The notes: a model not told the origin generated them from the letters alone. Shown: positions 30,781-44,200, numbered from the stretch's first letter. The stretch: 64,000 bases of DNA from Ichthyophis bannanicus (GCA_033557465.1 CM066031.1:1233777312-1233841311); one strand, 5' to 3'. A program made the numbers and translations.

Positions 30781-31839
30781 TATTGATGCCTATTTGTGCC
30801 TGCAGCAGGTCTAAACCTTTATGTGCCTGCAGACCTCCCTGATGTTTCTGAAATTGAACAGTGACATCTAAGTCCAAACACATCACTGCTACACCACCTG
30901 CCTACTTGGACATCCCTGTACCAGTGACATCTTTAACAGCTATTTGTAAAATGACTCTGAGGATGTCTTTGTGATTTGGATGTCCATGTGCACATCTTCA
31001 GAGGTTCAAATCATGATTAAGACTTTTAAAATTACCTGCTTTGCAACTATATGTTTTGTTTTTTTATTGTCTCTAGGCTGCCAACAAAAAATTGCATTAT
31101 GTTTGAAAATGAGGTATCATAACTTTTAGTGCCCTTTTAAAAACATGCTCTAAAATATTTTAATTACAGCATGCTGGTTGCAAAACCTAATGCACAGTTA
31201 CTGCAAAGCCTATGTGCTAACTATTGTGCTCATGCTCAATATCTTCCTATGCCATTTACACAAGGATAATACATTTACTACAAATTAATGGCATTGCAGA
31301 TAATGCGGACAAACTTAACGGCACCTACTGAGGTGGCATTAACTGCTCCAAGTTATCTGCTATGTTAACAGTTAATGCACAGTAAATTGCCATGTATTAA
31401 TTGCAAGCTGGAAGACATGCTCATTCCTTGCCTCATTCCACACTAGGCAGTTAGGGGCTGATTCTATGTAGGGTGCTCGGAGAGTTATGTGCTTAAAATG
31501 TGCGTGCGTTCCTATTCTGAAGGACTTAAGTGTGTGAATGGGCACTTACACACGTGCTTGACCAGTTGCCATTCTATAAGCACCTGTGTAAGTCCCATTG
31601 TGCATATATGTAGTTGTGGTGGACTGGGTGGAGCTTAGGTGGGACTTACATCGACTCACGTGAGATATAGGATGCTATGACATATGTTCATCACTGTGTA
31701 ACTGCCGCATCTAGACTCAGGCGCATATGTATACCCTTATTCTATAAAGTAAAGTCCCCGCATGTTGTGTTCGGATTTAAATGATATGAAACTTGATAGT
31801 TCCCATGTCATTTCAAATGAGTGCACATCCCTAAAAATG
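30781..31839. other. No gene; MITE-like segment at 31445-31770
   Basis: 31445-31770 has GGGGCTGATTCTATGTAGGG near one end and CTTATTCTATAAAGTAAAGT near the other, with internal TTCTATAAG and TTCTGAAGG motifs, like noncoding MITE families with ATTCTAT-type ends. The rest is unassigned AT-rich DNA. Confidence 0.3.
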
Positions 31840-32785
31840 AAATATTTTCTTGGGTTACTCCTGAGTTTATCCCCTTTCACTTTCATCTTATGCCTTCTTG
31901 TTCCAGAGCTTCATTTCATTTGAGAGGGCCACCTCCAGTGCACTTATGCCACAGATGTATTTAAACATCTCTATCATATCTATCCTTTTCCTCATTTCTT
32001 CTTTAAGAAAATGTTATTTCTGATTGGGCTTTTGGTTTGGGACTACTAACTGCCTTACTCTCGGGTGTAGCTCTATTGATTTATTGAATGTTGGCTATAA
32101 CTGTTGTTTTATGCCTTCCCCGCTTGTTGTTGCTTGTCTTGTCTTTGTGTTTTGAATTTTGTACTGCTTAGATTTATAAGGAGGCTTCGTAAACCACTCT
32201 GATGGTCATTGGTTAAAAGCAGTATATAAAATAAATATATAATCATATTGAGATCTTTAATCTGTTCTCACATGCTTTATGATGAAGGCCACAGACCATT
32301 TTAGTAGCCGCCTAATGGACTAACTCCGTCCTGTTTATATCCTTTTGAAGGTGCAGTCTCTAGAATTGTACACAGTACTTCAAGTAAGGTCTTACCAAAG
32401 ACTTACACAGAGACATTATCACCTCCTTTTTTCTGCTATCTATTGCTCTCCCTATGCACCCAAGTATCCTTCTTGCTTTTGCCATCACCTTTTCTACTGT
32501 TTGGCCACCTCAAGATCATCAGATACAATCACCTCCAGGTACCGCTCTTCTTTCGTGCACAAAAGTAATTCATCCCCATACTGTACCCCTCCTTTAGATG
32601 TTTGCAATCCTTGGCATTTTTTAGCATTAAATGGTACCTATTTCTAGACCATTCTCCGAGCTTAATAACCCTCATCGTGCTGTCCAAACCTTCCTGGGTG
32701 TCCATCCTATTATAGATTTTGGTATCATCTCCAAAGAGGAAATCTCACCTGACAATCCTTCTGCAATATCACTAATATAAATATA
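31840..32785 (-). pseudogene. CR1 ORF2 C-terminal relic, interrupted
   Basis: On the minus strand it is a diverged counterpart of 46.6-47.2 kb, including the segments corresponding to FADDTK-adjacent sequence, the KYQVMHLG-type region and the ATKMVSGL region. A foreign retroposon 3' tail (about 31998-32245, ending ...GGTTAAAAGCAGTATATAAA) splits it. The 3' limit is near 31.84 kb. Confidence 0.7.
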
Positions 32786-32810
32786 ATGTAGCCCCACCCA
32801 GGAGGAAGCT

Positions 32811-33182
32811 ACCATCTGACTAAGCTGAAAACATCAGCGGTCAAAAACCAAATGAAGAAGTACTTAGCTTTAGCTCCAGCTTGGTATGGCAGAACCCAAA
32901 TGGAGTATCCCAGCGATATCATTTGGGAGATTTATATGAAATTTAGCCATAGCCACTCAGCTTGTTTGGTTTACTGAGCACATTTCTATGCCTGCAGTGG
33001 GTTGCTAACACTGTGTGTATATCAAGCATTTTATCAATAGTTCAGGTGTGTGGAGATGATAATGACATTCTCAACTTTTTAAGATATGGGACTGTGAAAA
33101 CATTTATGGATTGATATAGAGACTTTTTCTCCCTATCATAGAGGTTTTTGACCGCTGATGTTTTGAGCTTAGTCGGATGGTG
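32811..33182. repeat. Inverted repeat, ~40-bp arms (palindromic element)
   Basis: ACCATCTGACTAAGCTGAAA with ACATCAGCGGTCAAAAACC (32811-32849) pairs with GGTTTTTGACCGCTGATG and TTTTGAGCTTAGTCGGATGG (33143-33180), with three mismatches. The ~290-bp centre is AT-rich and noncoding. It could be a MITE or a foldback element. Confidence 0.65.
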
Positions 33183-33489
33183 TTCTGCCAACTGACTAGC
33201 TCACCCTCTCTTTTTCTGTTATACAAGAGGGCGGCTGAGGTCTTTTCCTCTATAAAGATACTATAGTGCTTATTTTTCTTGGAAGCGCTCCTTCTCTTCC
33301 TTTTTTTCTTTTTTTCCCTCTCTTTTTTGAGGTGTGTGTGTGTGTTTCTTTTCCTGTGCCTGATTTGGGTTTTTTTTATTATATATTTTTTGTATTTTGG
33401 CTCCTAAGAGGATTTTTTCTATTGAATAATACACAAAACTAACCCATTTGGAGAAACTGCCCCAGTATCACCGTGACTCTCAAGTAACA

Positions 33490-35510
33490 TATTCAAGAGA
33501 CAAAAATACTGTCAAGATCCTGATTGCATCTCCATGGCTGAACTTCTCAAGTTCTCCGAAAAGGCGCAAAGTTGATCTGGCTCTTCAAAGGAACAGGTTT
33601 GATTATATACTGTGACCCGCATTCTCGGAGGGAGAATAGATGCTTTAAGCTTCTGTAATTTAGGAGAAAACACCAACAGCTGCTTCCTCCAAGTGACTGT
33701 TGATTTATTTAGGTCAGGAAAAAAACTGCAGTTTATGTTTCTTCACCAACCTTGTCAACTGCTTCGACGCCATCACTGACTGGCTTCTGTCTCAAAATCT
33801 CCGCATAAACTTCAAGAAAACCGAAGTTCTGTTCATCTCAAGGAACAAAACATTCGCCCCTCCACCTTCCCTAAAAGTAAGAGATGCAGAGCTTCCAAGT
33901 AAACTCACCATACGTTACCTTGGGATCACATTGGACCAGCATTTTGACTTTAAGGAGCACATACGAAATACTACCAGGACTATATACAATAAAATCAGAA
34001 CACTAAGGCACCTTAGACCCATGCTACCCCCCAATGATTTCCGAACCATTTTCCAGGCCCTCATTCTTCCACACTTTGATTATGCAAATGTAATCCTGTA
34101 TGGTCTCCCAAGAACACCATCAACACACTGCAACTTGCGATGAACGCGGCGGCTCGTGTTCTCTGTGGTCTTGCCAGAACGGACCATATCACCCTGATAC
34201 TTAAGGAACTCCACTGGCTACCAATACACTGCAGGTAAACATACAAAATTCTTCTCATCATATTCAAGATCATCAATAATCTAGCCCCCACGTCACTCAA
34301 CGACCTCATCACCCCTACCCCGAAAAACAGAATGAGGAGGTCAATAACAGACAACACCTTGATCATCCCTAAAGACTCCATTAAGTGCACCCAAACAACC
34401 AGGAGAAGAGCCTTCGCCTTCTACGCCCCAAAATGCTGGAACGATCTCCCACCTGATATAAGATCGATAAAAGACCTCATTCAGTTCCGGAAGGCAATCA
34501 AATACCACATTTTCCTGCTACACTTTGCACAAGCTTCCACCCCGCCCCCGATCAATCACCCACTAAACCTCACAAACTCTCCATACACTACATAAACAAA
34601 GGGGTCTCAAGTAATTGCTGCCCCGCCTATAGTTTTTCATGACAATACCGGCCAAATCATAATCTTATGCTCTATGTCAATATGTATATAGTTACCCTGT
34701 TTTGTACCAAGTTTTATCTCCTGTTACAATGTAAGTGCAAAAAGTCTTGACTAAATTGTGCAACCTTTGTTAAATGTAAACCGCACTGATAAAAAATAGC
34801 GCGGTATATAAAAGATGTTAAATAAATAAAAATATAAATAAATAAATAAATAAACTGGAGCATGAAGTTGCGCTGCTTGAAGAATCAGAAGAACATGCTG
34901 GTATCGAAGGATCTTAATCACAACAGGCAGTGGAAACTTCGAATGGGTCACTCTTTGAGAAGGGGCCATGTGCACTTTTTCTATTTCAAACGGCCTCTGA
35001 AAATTAATTTGAAGCAATTTAAGAAGCAGAGACTCTAGAAACATAACAGCATCTGAACCTTCCACACACTCTGGCAAACTAACTACATGGAGATTATTTC
35101 TCCTTGCATGGTTATTGTAGTCTTCCATTTGCCTCTCCAAAAGTCGTTGCGTATTCCACTGAACCTGCTGGAGCCAAATCTTATGGCTATCAGGTTTAGC
35201 ATGTTACTGAATTTAATCTCTCTTTAATTTGCGAGATCTCCATATGCATATTAGTGAGAGATTCGGCATTGCTGGTAACAAGGTCTCTAACCTGGCGGAA
35301 TTCCCATAGCAACTCTCTCATTCCCTCATCAGGCTCTTTGCCGGCCGTCATTTTCACCGGAGATGATGGCTCAGGTTTATATTTTTTCATGCTCTGACAT
35401 TGAGCGTTAGGAAACTCTAAACGTACCAGCTTAAGTGCTGACATAACCTAGGACTGAGGGAGATATGAGAGAGACCGATATTATTGAGGGAGATAGGGAA
35501 GGAAACAGGA
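33490..35510 (-). pseudogene. L1-type ORF1 relic split by a LINE insertion
   Basis: Minus-strand frames give an N-terminal coiled-coil part (35444-35196, ELLWEFRQVRDLVTSNAESL), an RRM-like part (35140-34861, NNLHVVSLPECVEGSDAVMF, IEKVHMAPSQRV) and the C-terminal FFPDLNKSTVTWRK at about 33.7 kb. The break between the last two is a plus-strand LINE at 33732-34851 flanked by AAACTGCAG (33723-33731) and AAACTGGAG (34852-34860). The order is that of L1/Tx1 ORF1p. It is distinct from the intact ORF1 at 20 kb. Confidence 0.7.
33732..34851 (+). pseudogene. 5'-truncated LINE RT C-terminal region
   Basis: The frame WLLSQNLRINFKKTEVLFIS, IRYLGITLDQHFDFKEHI, LRHLRPMLPPNDFRTIFQAL and NAAARVLCGLART... LKELHWLPIH is the post-catalytic RT and C-terminal region of an L2/Jockey-group LINE. 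The second half (RRAFAFYAPKCWNDLPPDIR) shifts frame. It ends TGTAAACCGCACTGAT... GCGCGGTATATAAAAG plus (AAAT)n. A ~9-bp target duplication with one mismatch flanks it. A related fragment is at 63.2-64.0 kb. Confidence 0.75.
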
Positions 35511-35689
35511 TCCTTACTATCAGTGCTGGAGCTGCTTCCCTAAGCGTTCATCTTAGTCTGTGGCCAAATCCGCCCTCCCCCCACTAGCTGGCTTGAGTCT
35601 TTCATAGAAAGAAAAAGGAACCTGCTTCCTTTAACCATTAGTCCCTGAAATTCAATGTTCCTTATACTCAGTAATTAGTTTCAGCATGT

Positions 35690-38517
35690 AATAATCTCTA
35701 GTGTGGGGTAAACTGCTCTTTGCCCCATCCCCAAAAATAACTGCAGTGATGGCAGCAGTTCAAACTTCAGCGCCTGCTGGCCACAACAGGGTGGAAAGGG
35801 GGGAGGTGGGGAGTACAAGAGGTTGCACTATTCAACCCCCACTGAATCGCAGTCCTCTCCTCAGACTTCCAACACACACACATTCTCCCCCACACAATAT
35901 TAAATCCAAACATATATGCTGTATCCCCAGAACCCCTCTCCCAGAACCTCCTTCAAAAATGAGTGCAGAGAAGAGCTAGGACATTTCCCCCTTAGTATCA
36001 TCTGAGTAGCAGCAACATAAACCCTCTCAGTACCAGGCATATTGTGAAGTATTACAAAACTCTACCAAAAGGTCGCTCAGGATCTAGAGCAGATCTGCCA
36101 TGCCAGCAGTAGCTTCCAAACCTCACATATCAAAGCCTCTACATTGGAAAAGGCAACATATTAAGCACTGCAGTGAGCCCCAGAACATCAATACACCTAC
36201 TGGGAAAACCGAACAAGCCAGATTAGTATGGACTGCTATATAGAAAATCCAAGCTAACAGAAGACCCTCAACAAGTTCAGAATATGTGACACAAACTGAA
36301 AACAGAAATATGTAGACAAAACATAAACCGAAACCCTAGCTGCATGAGTGTAATACCAGAGAAATAGAAAAAAAAGATGCATTTCCTCTTGTACTGTGCA
36401 AAATATAAAGACATCAAATGTTAAGGCCAGCTTTTGTGGAGGGGGGAGGGGGGGAGAAGAGGGAGTGCAACCAGGTCAATTGTCCTGGGCCTCGAGGCCA
36501 GAGAGGATGCCAAGCCTACTTGAAACTGAAGAAGAGCCTGCTAGTAGGCTTCAAGAGTCCTTTCCCAAATTTCTTCCTTGGCTAAAGCCATGTCTAATAC
36601 CAGCCCTAGCAGATCATACATTCCAAAAATGAACATATTCCAGTCATTAAATAAAAATTAAAATACTTTTTTTCTACCTTTGTCGTGAGGACATTTTTAT
36701 TGTTTATTTTATTATTTTTTCCATCCCATGTTGCTGTCTCTGCTTTCCTCTGTCTTCTCTTAACTCTGTGTTCCAGGGCTGCCTGTCCACTGGCCATTTC
36801 TCTTTCCTCCTGTCTTCACCTCCTCCCCTATATGCATCTCCATCATTGATCTCTTCCCTTCCATTTTCTTTCATTCATTTTTTCCTTCTCTAACCAGATT
36901 TCACTTCTTACCACTCTTCAATCTTCCTCTTTTTACTGCATTTACTTACAGTTTTCCATCTTTTTCCTTACCCCAGCCAGGGCTTTTTTTTGTGCTGGTA
37001 TGAAATGGTATGGCATACTGGCATCTTCTTCTGGGGGATGGCACCTCTAAAAAAATCCTTAAGCGATTTGTTCCCCCTCCCCCCACCATTGCCGCTGTCG
37101 CTTTTCCTGTGTCTGCAGCGGCTGTGGGCATCGAACTTTAAACAATGAAAAAAAAAGCCGCAGGTCTTCACCATGCTGCGCTTTGAAGGCCTTGAATGCC
37201 TGCCCCCTCTGATATGATGTGATGTGTCAGAAGGGTCGGGCATTTTCAGGCCTTCCAAGCGTGGAAACGCGAAGACTTATGACTTTTTTTTCTTGGTTTA
37301 AAGTCCGATGCCTGTCGCTGCTGCAGGAAATGCGACTGTGGTGGCGGGGGGCAAAGGACAGGAGAGTTTATGAAGAGAAGGGAGAGGTTGCCTATGAAGA
37401 AGGGGCTGGAAGGGAGATACTGCGGGGGGGGGGGGGGTTAATGACTGGAAGGGAGATACTGGATATGAAGGGGGTGGGTAATGGCAGGTGACAGGAGGTG
37501 TGGCTGCTATGAAGGTGTGGCTATATAGGGGTGGAGCCATGGGCAGTCACCCGCTCCTTAAAGTTGGCTGTGTATGTGAGTACCGGCACTTTTTTTTTTT
37601 TACCCCAGCCATCCCATTTCCCATTTGCACTATTGTTTCCCAATCTTTCATTAACATCCCCTTCCCTCTACTCCTCCCCTGTCCTTAGCATCTCCTGTCT
37701 TTTCTCTTCCCTGTGCCCAGCATTCTCCCTCTCTTTCTCTCTCTCTCCCTCCCCTATCCAGTGTCTTACACCAAGCATCCTCTCTCCCCCAGGCGTTCCA
37801 TCATTTACTCCCATCTCCCTATTCCCCCTTCCCCAATTATTTCTCTGTTCTCCTCTCTCCATCATGTCTAGCCAGCATCTCTCTCATGCTATTTCCCTAG
37901 TCCCCTCTCCCCAGACCTCATTAAGTTCAATTTTTACCCAGACTGCATCATGACCAAACTCTCCCATCCCATTGGTATCCATATTCCCCTCACCCTAAAC
38001 ATCTAACCCTGGCCGCTGACTCACTCACACTGTTTGATATCTGGTATCCAGTGCTCGCTGGAGGTGCATGGAGCCAGAAACATATATGTGCTGAGACAGC
38101 TGACGGCATCAGGCAGGCCACAGCCCTAGCGAGTCACTGTTGACTCGCACAAGACAGTGCAGCAGCTGCACAATTGCATGGAGAGACAAGAGAAAATAAA
38201 GGAGCGGAGGGGATCTCCTCTACTTCAATGTCTCACTAGGTGGTGGCAGGAGATGGTGTTTGATGACATCTGGGCCAGCCAGCAGTGTTGGCTATGCAGT
38301 CAGCGCTCAGACAGCTTGACTCGGCAGCTTGCCGTACATGTTTACCCGTCTGTAAATGAATGATTGAACTGGTCTGGCTGTCTGGTGCTGGTGGCTCAAC
38401 TCACCCTTCCCATTGCTAAAAAACAGCTTTTCCATTGCCGGTTTTATGGCTCTGCTGGCAGTCCATATAAAAATTGGCCAGGCCAGCTGATACCAGCCAG
38501 TTGACAATCCTATTCCC
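35690..38517. mobile_element. hAT-like family member, ends incomplete
   Basis: 35893-36420 aligns with 28611-29200 of the hAT at 28.3 kb (shared CAGTACCAGGCATATTG, TATGTAGACAAAA). A pyrimidine-rich tract follows at 36.75-37.95 kb (interrupted by another element), and the right edge CAGCCAGTTGACAATCCTA resembles the end of the element at 41.2 kb (GGCCAGTTGGCAACCCTA). I could not find a left terminus, so this may be truncated or two elements. Confidence 0.45.
36978..37601. mobile_element. Nested hAT-like element, 624 bp
   Basis: It starts CAGGGCTTTTTTTTGTGCTG and ends TACCGGCAC plus a T-run. An exact 8-bp duplication ACCCCAGC lies at 36970-36977 and 37602-37609. The GTGCTGGTA/TACCGGCAC sequences are inverted relatives. 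The right terminus is atypical because the T-run replaces the expected AAAGCCCTG. Confidence 0.6.
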
Positions 38518-38996
38518 AGGCTGCCACCTCCACAAACTAATTCAGTCAGGGCTTCCTATAATACAGGTCTGAGTTTAGGCCTCAACCATGTGGGGCAGAG
38601 GAGAATCTTCTCCCTCTCTCTCACTTGCTGGCATAGCTGTAACTTGTATATATATGCCCCTTTGACAAAATAAACTCTGTAACACAAGGCCTTTCTCAGA
38701 GTGTTTCTCAAGCAAAGGCAAACGTTTGCCCTCTCTCTTACTCACTTCCTTGGCTGGAAGTTTGTGGAGTAAGGATGTGAAGCCGCTCTATCCATGAGAG
38801 CTCTAGTTTGGATAGTAGCTGTCTAGGTCCCACTAGGTTGCTCCCTTTCAGCCTGGTTAATCATGTAAATAAAAAACAAAGTCCATTTTTCTCACCTCTG
38901 CATCAGTACAAGGCTTCCTGTTACAGACTATTCCCCCCACACTCCCTAAGAACTGCTGAATCACTATCCCTCACTTCTTATCTGGGGATTCCAGTG
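38518..38996. other. Unassigned, LTR-like composition
   Basis: It contains TATATATATGCCCC and AATAAACTCTGTAACACAAG, a TATA-like and a poly(A)-signal-like motif ~20 bp apart. No TG...CA boundaries or PBS were found, so an LTR call is not supported. Confidence 0.25.
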
Positions 38997-39699
38997 TAGG
39001 GTTACCAACTTTTTCACCGAGAAAAACCCGACACCTGTGGCTCGCCATGCTCCACCCATTCTCCGCCCCTAGTCCCACCCCTGCCCCGCCCCCAGCCCCA
39101 CCCACAAAAATTACCGAGGATACGTGTAGGCTAACTTCCTTGGTCAGATAATAATTAAACTGGGAACCCCAAAATCCAAACATGAAATGTACAACACTGG
39201 AGAAATAAAACTATAAAGTAATTTCCTCTTGCACTAAACAAAAACGCAAAGATGTTATCAATACACACTTCCCAGACCAAACATATTCCAGCTAATAAAT
39301 TCAAAATAAAAAGTATTTTTCTACCTTCTGTTTGGGCGTTTTATTTTTCAGTTGCAATTGCTCCAGTCACTTTCTTCTGGTTTCTTCGTGTCTTCTGCGA
39401 GCTATCCATTTGTCCTTTCTTCTCTTTTAGATGTTTTCCATTCTCTCTCTATGTCTGCTTTAACATACTGATTGTTTCCCTTTTGCTCTTTCCCCCAATT
39501 CTTTCCTTATTCCTTTATCATCCATTTAAATTTCACCCTTCCATTCTCAAGCCCCTCACTCTCCCAATACCCAGCCCATCATAGACTTTTCTTCCACACA
39601 AAATATTTTTCCCCTCTCCACTCATTCCCCATCTATTCTAGTCCTCCCCCAAAATCAGTTCCCTTATAGTTCTAGACCCACCCAGCATCCACTCCCTTC

Positions 39700-40780
39700 T
39701 AATCCCATTCTCCCATGCCCCACATCAGCCCATTTCCAGTCCTATTCCAGCTCTTCATCAGCCCATTTCCAGTGCTAGCCCTCACGTCACAGACCATTTC
39801 CAGTCCTAGCCCCCCCCCCAATCACAGCCCATTTCCAGTCCAAGTCCCCCATCACAGCCTATTTCCAGTCCTAGGAACCCCCCCATCACATCCCATTTGC
39901 AGTCGGAGTCCCCCCCGCACCATCACAGCCCATTTGCAGTCCTACCCCCCCCCACCATCACAGTCCATTTGCAGTCCTAGCCCCCCTAATCACAGCCTAT
40001 TTCCAGTCCAAGTTCCCCCTCCCTCCACCATAGCCCATTTCCAGTCCAAGTTCCCCCCCCCCCATAGCCCTTTTCCAGTCCAGGTCCCCCTCCCCATCAC
40101 AACCCATTTCCAGTCCATGTCCCCCCCCCATAGCCCCTTTCCAGTCCAGGTCCCCCTCCCCATCAAAAACCATTTCCAGTCCATGTCCCTCCCCCCCACA
40201 TAGCCCTTTTACAGTCCAGGTCCCCCTCCCCATCACAGCCCAGTTCTTTCCAGTCCAAGGCCCCCCCCTAGCCCTTTTCCAGTCCAGGTCCCCCCCCCTT
40301 CACAAACCCATTTCCAGTCCAAGTCCCCCTAATCACAGCCTATTACCAGTCCAAGTTCCCCCTCCCTCCGGTATTGCCAATTTCTAGTCCAAGTTCCCCC
40401 CCCCATAGCCCTCTTCCAGTCCAAGTTCCCCCCCCCCCATAGCCCCTTTCCAGTCCAGGTCCCCCTCCCCATCACAACCCATTTCCAGTCCATGTCACCC
40501 CCCCCCCTAGCCCTTTTCCAGTCCAGGTCCCCCTCCCCATCAAAACCCATTTCCAGTCCATGTCCCCCCCATAGCCCTTTTACAGTCCAGGTCCCCTCCC
40601 ATCACAGCCCATTTCTTTCCAGTCCAAGTCCCCCCCCCAATAGCCCTTATCCGGTCCAGGTCCCCCCCTCATCACAACCCATTTCCAGTCAAATTCCCCC
40701 CTCCTAGCCCTTTTCCAGTCCAGGCCCCCTCCCCCCATCACAGCCCAGGCAGTCCTTGGCCTCCCCCCCCCAAAACCGCG
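39700..40780. repeat. C-rich minisatellite
   Basis: The unit is CAGCCCATTTCCAGTCCAAG plus a C-run and is 25-35 bp long, with roughly 35 copies. The minus strand is G-run rich. It is kin to the array at 56.1-57.2 kb. Confidence 0.85.
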
Positions 40781-40786
40781 GCTGTC

Positions 40787-41062
40787 TGAGGCTTTAGAGG
40801 GAGCCGGGGAAGCCCGCACGAGGCTCCGGCTCCCTCTGAACAGCCGCCAGCGTGAAGAGCCTTTTCCGTCACGCTGGCGGCTGTTCCTGTGAAGCCGCGA
40901 ATGCTGGGAAAGGTTAAAGGGCATTGCCTTTAACCTTTCCCACCAATCGCGGCTTCACAGGAACAGCCGCCAGCGTGAAGGTAAAGGCTCTTCACGCTGG
41001 CGGCTGTTCAGAGGGAGCCGGGGCCTCGCGCGGGCTTCCCCGGCTACCTCTGAAGCCCTCCG
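40787..41062. repeat. Long GC-rich inverted repeat
   Basis: Arms pair around CATTGCCTTTAAC (about 40921). The left part AACAGCCGCCAGCGTGAAGA with CGTCACGCTGGCGGCTGTT pairs with AACAGCCGCCAGCGTGAAGG and CTCTTCACGCTGGCGGCTGT; each arm is itself a hairpin. A second hairpin (AAAGCCGTTTTTTTGCTCTG with its complement) lies at 41070-41136. Confidence 0.8.
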
Positions 41063-41224
41063 GGTTGGGAGAAAAGCCGTTTTTTTGCTCTGGCCGCTCC
41101 CGATCTTGTGGCCAGAGCAAAAAAAACGGCTTTTCAAGGGCCGGTTTTGCCTCTGCGCCGGCAGCCGGCCTGGCCATGGAAAAACCGGCCAGGCCGGCTG
41201 AAAACCGGCCAGTTGGCAACCCTA

Positions 41225-44200
41225 TTCCAGCGTATCATCCGCCTAAGGGTTTGTCTGCAATTCCTTTCCCCCCAAGGAAGAGTACTCCTTAGGGGTTAAT
41301 TTCCTCTCCTCCTTCCAAAGAGAGTTGCATTCCCTACTCCTGGGAATCTTGGGAGCTTTAGACAGTTCTGGAAAGGTCTGCACTGGGATTTTTCCCTTTC
41401 TCACAGGGGTCGGGGAAACAGTGATTTTCATAGGATATTCAGTGCTGTCGCTATTTTGATAATGATACTGAATATACATATTTGATTTGAACAGCACTGC
41501 TGGCATTAAAAATAAAACAATAGGAGTCTGCTTCCATCCCCGACGTCCAGGCCCTCTGTGCGCCCGGTCGGAACCAGACACACAGAGGGAGTTGCGATTC
41601 TGATCCTGTGGGGCACGTCTAGCCCTGCGGGATCAGAATTGCAAATAGGCCTGTATGTGCAGGTTGGGACCCCGATTTTGTACGGCCTGCACATACAGGC
41701 CTTGCCCGACTAACTCAGTCAGGGCTTTTAATTGGAGCCGTGGCACCATGGCTTCCAGTTGCCATGGCACTGCAGCTCCATTGAAAAGCCTCGATCCTCA
41801 GCCACCAGCTCCCAAAGTGCTTTCCCCACAGCCCGGCCCCCAATCTGGCCTCCCAGGGCCAGGGCTGGGCTACGGGGAATGTCCTCTGCCCTCTATCCCC
41901 TGCCACTACTTGCCAGCCCTGGCCTGCCATTCCTCCTTCATTGGGGAACTTATTCCACCTCAGAGGTGGAATAATTTCCCCGTCCAAGCCATCCAGGGCT
42001 GCTCTAACGTCACTCCCGATCCGCCCCTTCCCCGCCCCTGTCTAACTTCCCCGTACAATGAGCAAGGAAGTTAGACGGGGTCAGGAGGGGGAATGAATAG
42101 CTTATTCATGCCACGGAATGAGCCTATAAATGCTGAGTTTAAATACTGAGTCAAAAGCATCTGAAAATCTATGAATAAGGAAGTTATTTACCATTGGTTG
42201 TCCAATGTGTAACTTCCTTTGAAAACTGACTCCAAATTAAAAGAAGAAATAGTAAATAAAAGAAACAAAATTATACTCTTGGTGTTCCTTATGGGGCCTG
42301 AGAGGGATGGGATTAGTGTTAGACAGGGCCAAGCCCAAAGTTGGTTCAAGCTGTTGGCACTCTAGGCAAACCTTAAGCCTTATTCTGCCCTCCCGCCACC
42401 AGCTGTCTGAATCTATTATTTAGCTTTGAATGCCTTGCTCTTTGCTGCCCCATAGAAGCCGCCACACTAGGCATCCACCTAGTTTGATTAATAGTTGGCA
42501 CTGTCCTGGGGTTAGAACATGACTTGACCCCTCTCCTCCCCAGACATATTGCTGGTGGTAGCAATAAGGAAGGAAGGGACTTGGGCTCCTAATCTCACAT
42601 TTTTTTTACTCCTCCTCCTACTGCATCTTCTGCAGCAAAAAAATAAAGATTTATATTTTTCTGTCTTTCTTTTTCACTAATTGGATTTTATAGAGCATGC
42701 CCTCATAAATGGCTTTGAGCATAATGAAACAAGGCAGTGTAGTAATTGAAGTATTGGGAAAATGTTATGGGCTTTTTGTCCTTCGTTTCAGCATCCTTAG
42801 TGGACATTTTCTGTCCAATGGCACATGATGACAACCTGAGAACAAGTCTATTACTGGACAAAGGATAGTAAGAATACTACAGATTACAAAAGAACTGATA
42901 ATGAGTTATGAAATCCAAGAGAAGGTCCATTTAGAAATTCACGTAGAGAGCATTTCTCCTGTATTTCTGAGATACACAGAGCTTCTTAGTCATGAATTTC
43001 AACACAGGCTATAATGATTTTTGCCCACTAAAGTCAATAAATATCTTTCTGCTTAGAAAGTTTCCAAATCACAAATTTCTGCGGTATGTAGCACTTACAA
43101 GGTTTGGTGATTTTCAGTCACTAAGAGAAAATTTTTCTAAACCCCTCCTGCTGGCTTGGAAACCTCAGATCCTTGTAGAGCTTAAGACCCAGCAAGAGAT
43201 TTTTGATGTGTATGTGGCCCATTAAGTAAAGGTCAATACAGGCAATATCCTGCTAATTTCTTTTTACCATGGAAATCAATATATACAACAACATGCATTA
43301 AATTTGCCAGCAGCTGAGATGGTTAAATTTAACGCATAGATCAATAACCCATTCCTGGTTGAACTATCCTGCTGTACTTAAGCATACAGACATGTTGTAC
43401 TGTAATCTATATACATTCTGCACACATGGCTTAAAGCAATGCTATAATGTGCATTACTATGAAAGGATCTCGTTCATCCCAGTATACTAATGGAAGAAGG
43501 TGCTAAGGTTGACTTGAAAGCATAGCATTTTATGCACATAAATGGGCTCTTATAAAATGAGGTCATGCCTAAAAGTGTATGCCATGCAAGCTGGCAAATA
43601 CTTACACAGTAGGCGGGCTCAGGGGTGGAGTTTAGCAGAGAATGGGCGGTGTTGCGACGTACACACATATTTGATAAAATAACATACATACACGATGTAA
43701 AAGATCTACTGAAATCTGCACGTGCTCTCCAGCAGATGCAATGGCCATGCCTATAATATAGGTGCAATTTTCAATAGGTTTTGTGCTGGCATTTTATACA
43801 GTTACATAGGTGCCTATCTAGAGAGTATGCCGTTTGCTTGATGCTGTCAGCTGTGTTTTGATGGTATATATTTAATTTTGATCTGTAAATAGTAAAACTT
43901 TATAACACATTATTAAAAGCACAGTTTAGAGGTCTATGTACTATTCTGTGTCAATGAGGGCTATTGATATGCAGCAATGGACTGTTTACAATGGGGTCTA
44001 TTCCATCCCGCGAATAGCGGGGATGGATGTCCCGTTCCGACCAGACGCACAGAGGCCATGAGGCACATTACAGAAGGGGCCTCAATGTCAATAACTTGAT
44101 TAATAAAGAATACAATAGCTAATGAAGTACAGAAAATGGCTTGCAGCTATTGTGTGTTGTTTAAACTACAAGTAAAGTGCCAATGCTTACCTTAATTAAT

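Larger units (their letters stand above)
38997..41224. mobile_element. Non-autonomous hAT element with pyrimidine array and palindromes
   Basis: The ends are TAGGGTTACCAACTT and (reverse complement) TAGGGTTGCCAACT. Flanks TTCCAGTG (38989-38996) and TTCCAGCG (41225-41232) are an 8-bp duplication with one change. 39151-39325 is close to 55510-55683 of the larger hAT element (AATTAAACTGGGAACCCCAA... AAACTATAAA). A C-rich minisatellite and two GC-rich inverted repeats follow. No transposase. Confidence 0.78.

Noticed and set aside
39715..40203. 162-codon frame with repeated SPFPVQVP
   Set aside because: Translation of a C-rich minisatellite.
38518..41500. LTR interrupted by the hAT element at 38997-41224
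   Set aside because: TATA-like and AATAAA motifs exist, but no TG...CA ends, PBS or duplication were found.
42992..43225. 77-codon frame
   Set aside because: No similarity, no neighbours of a gene and no conserved features; expected by chance in AT-rich DNA.
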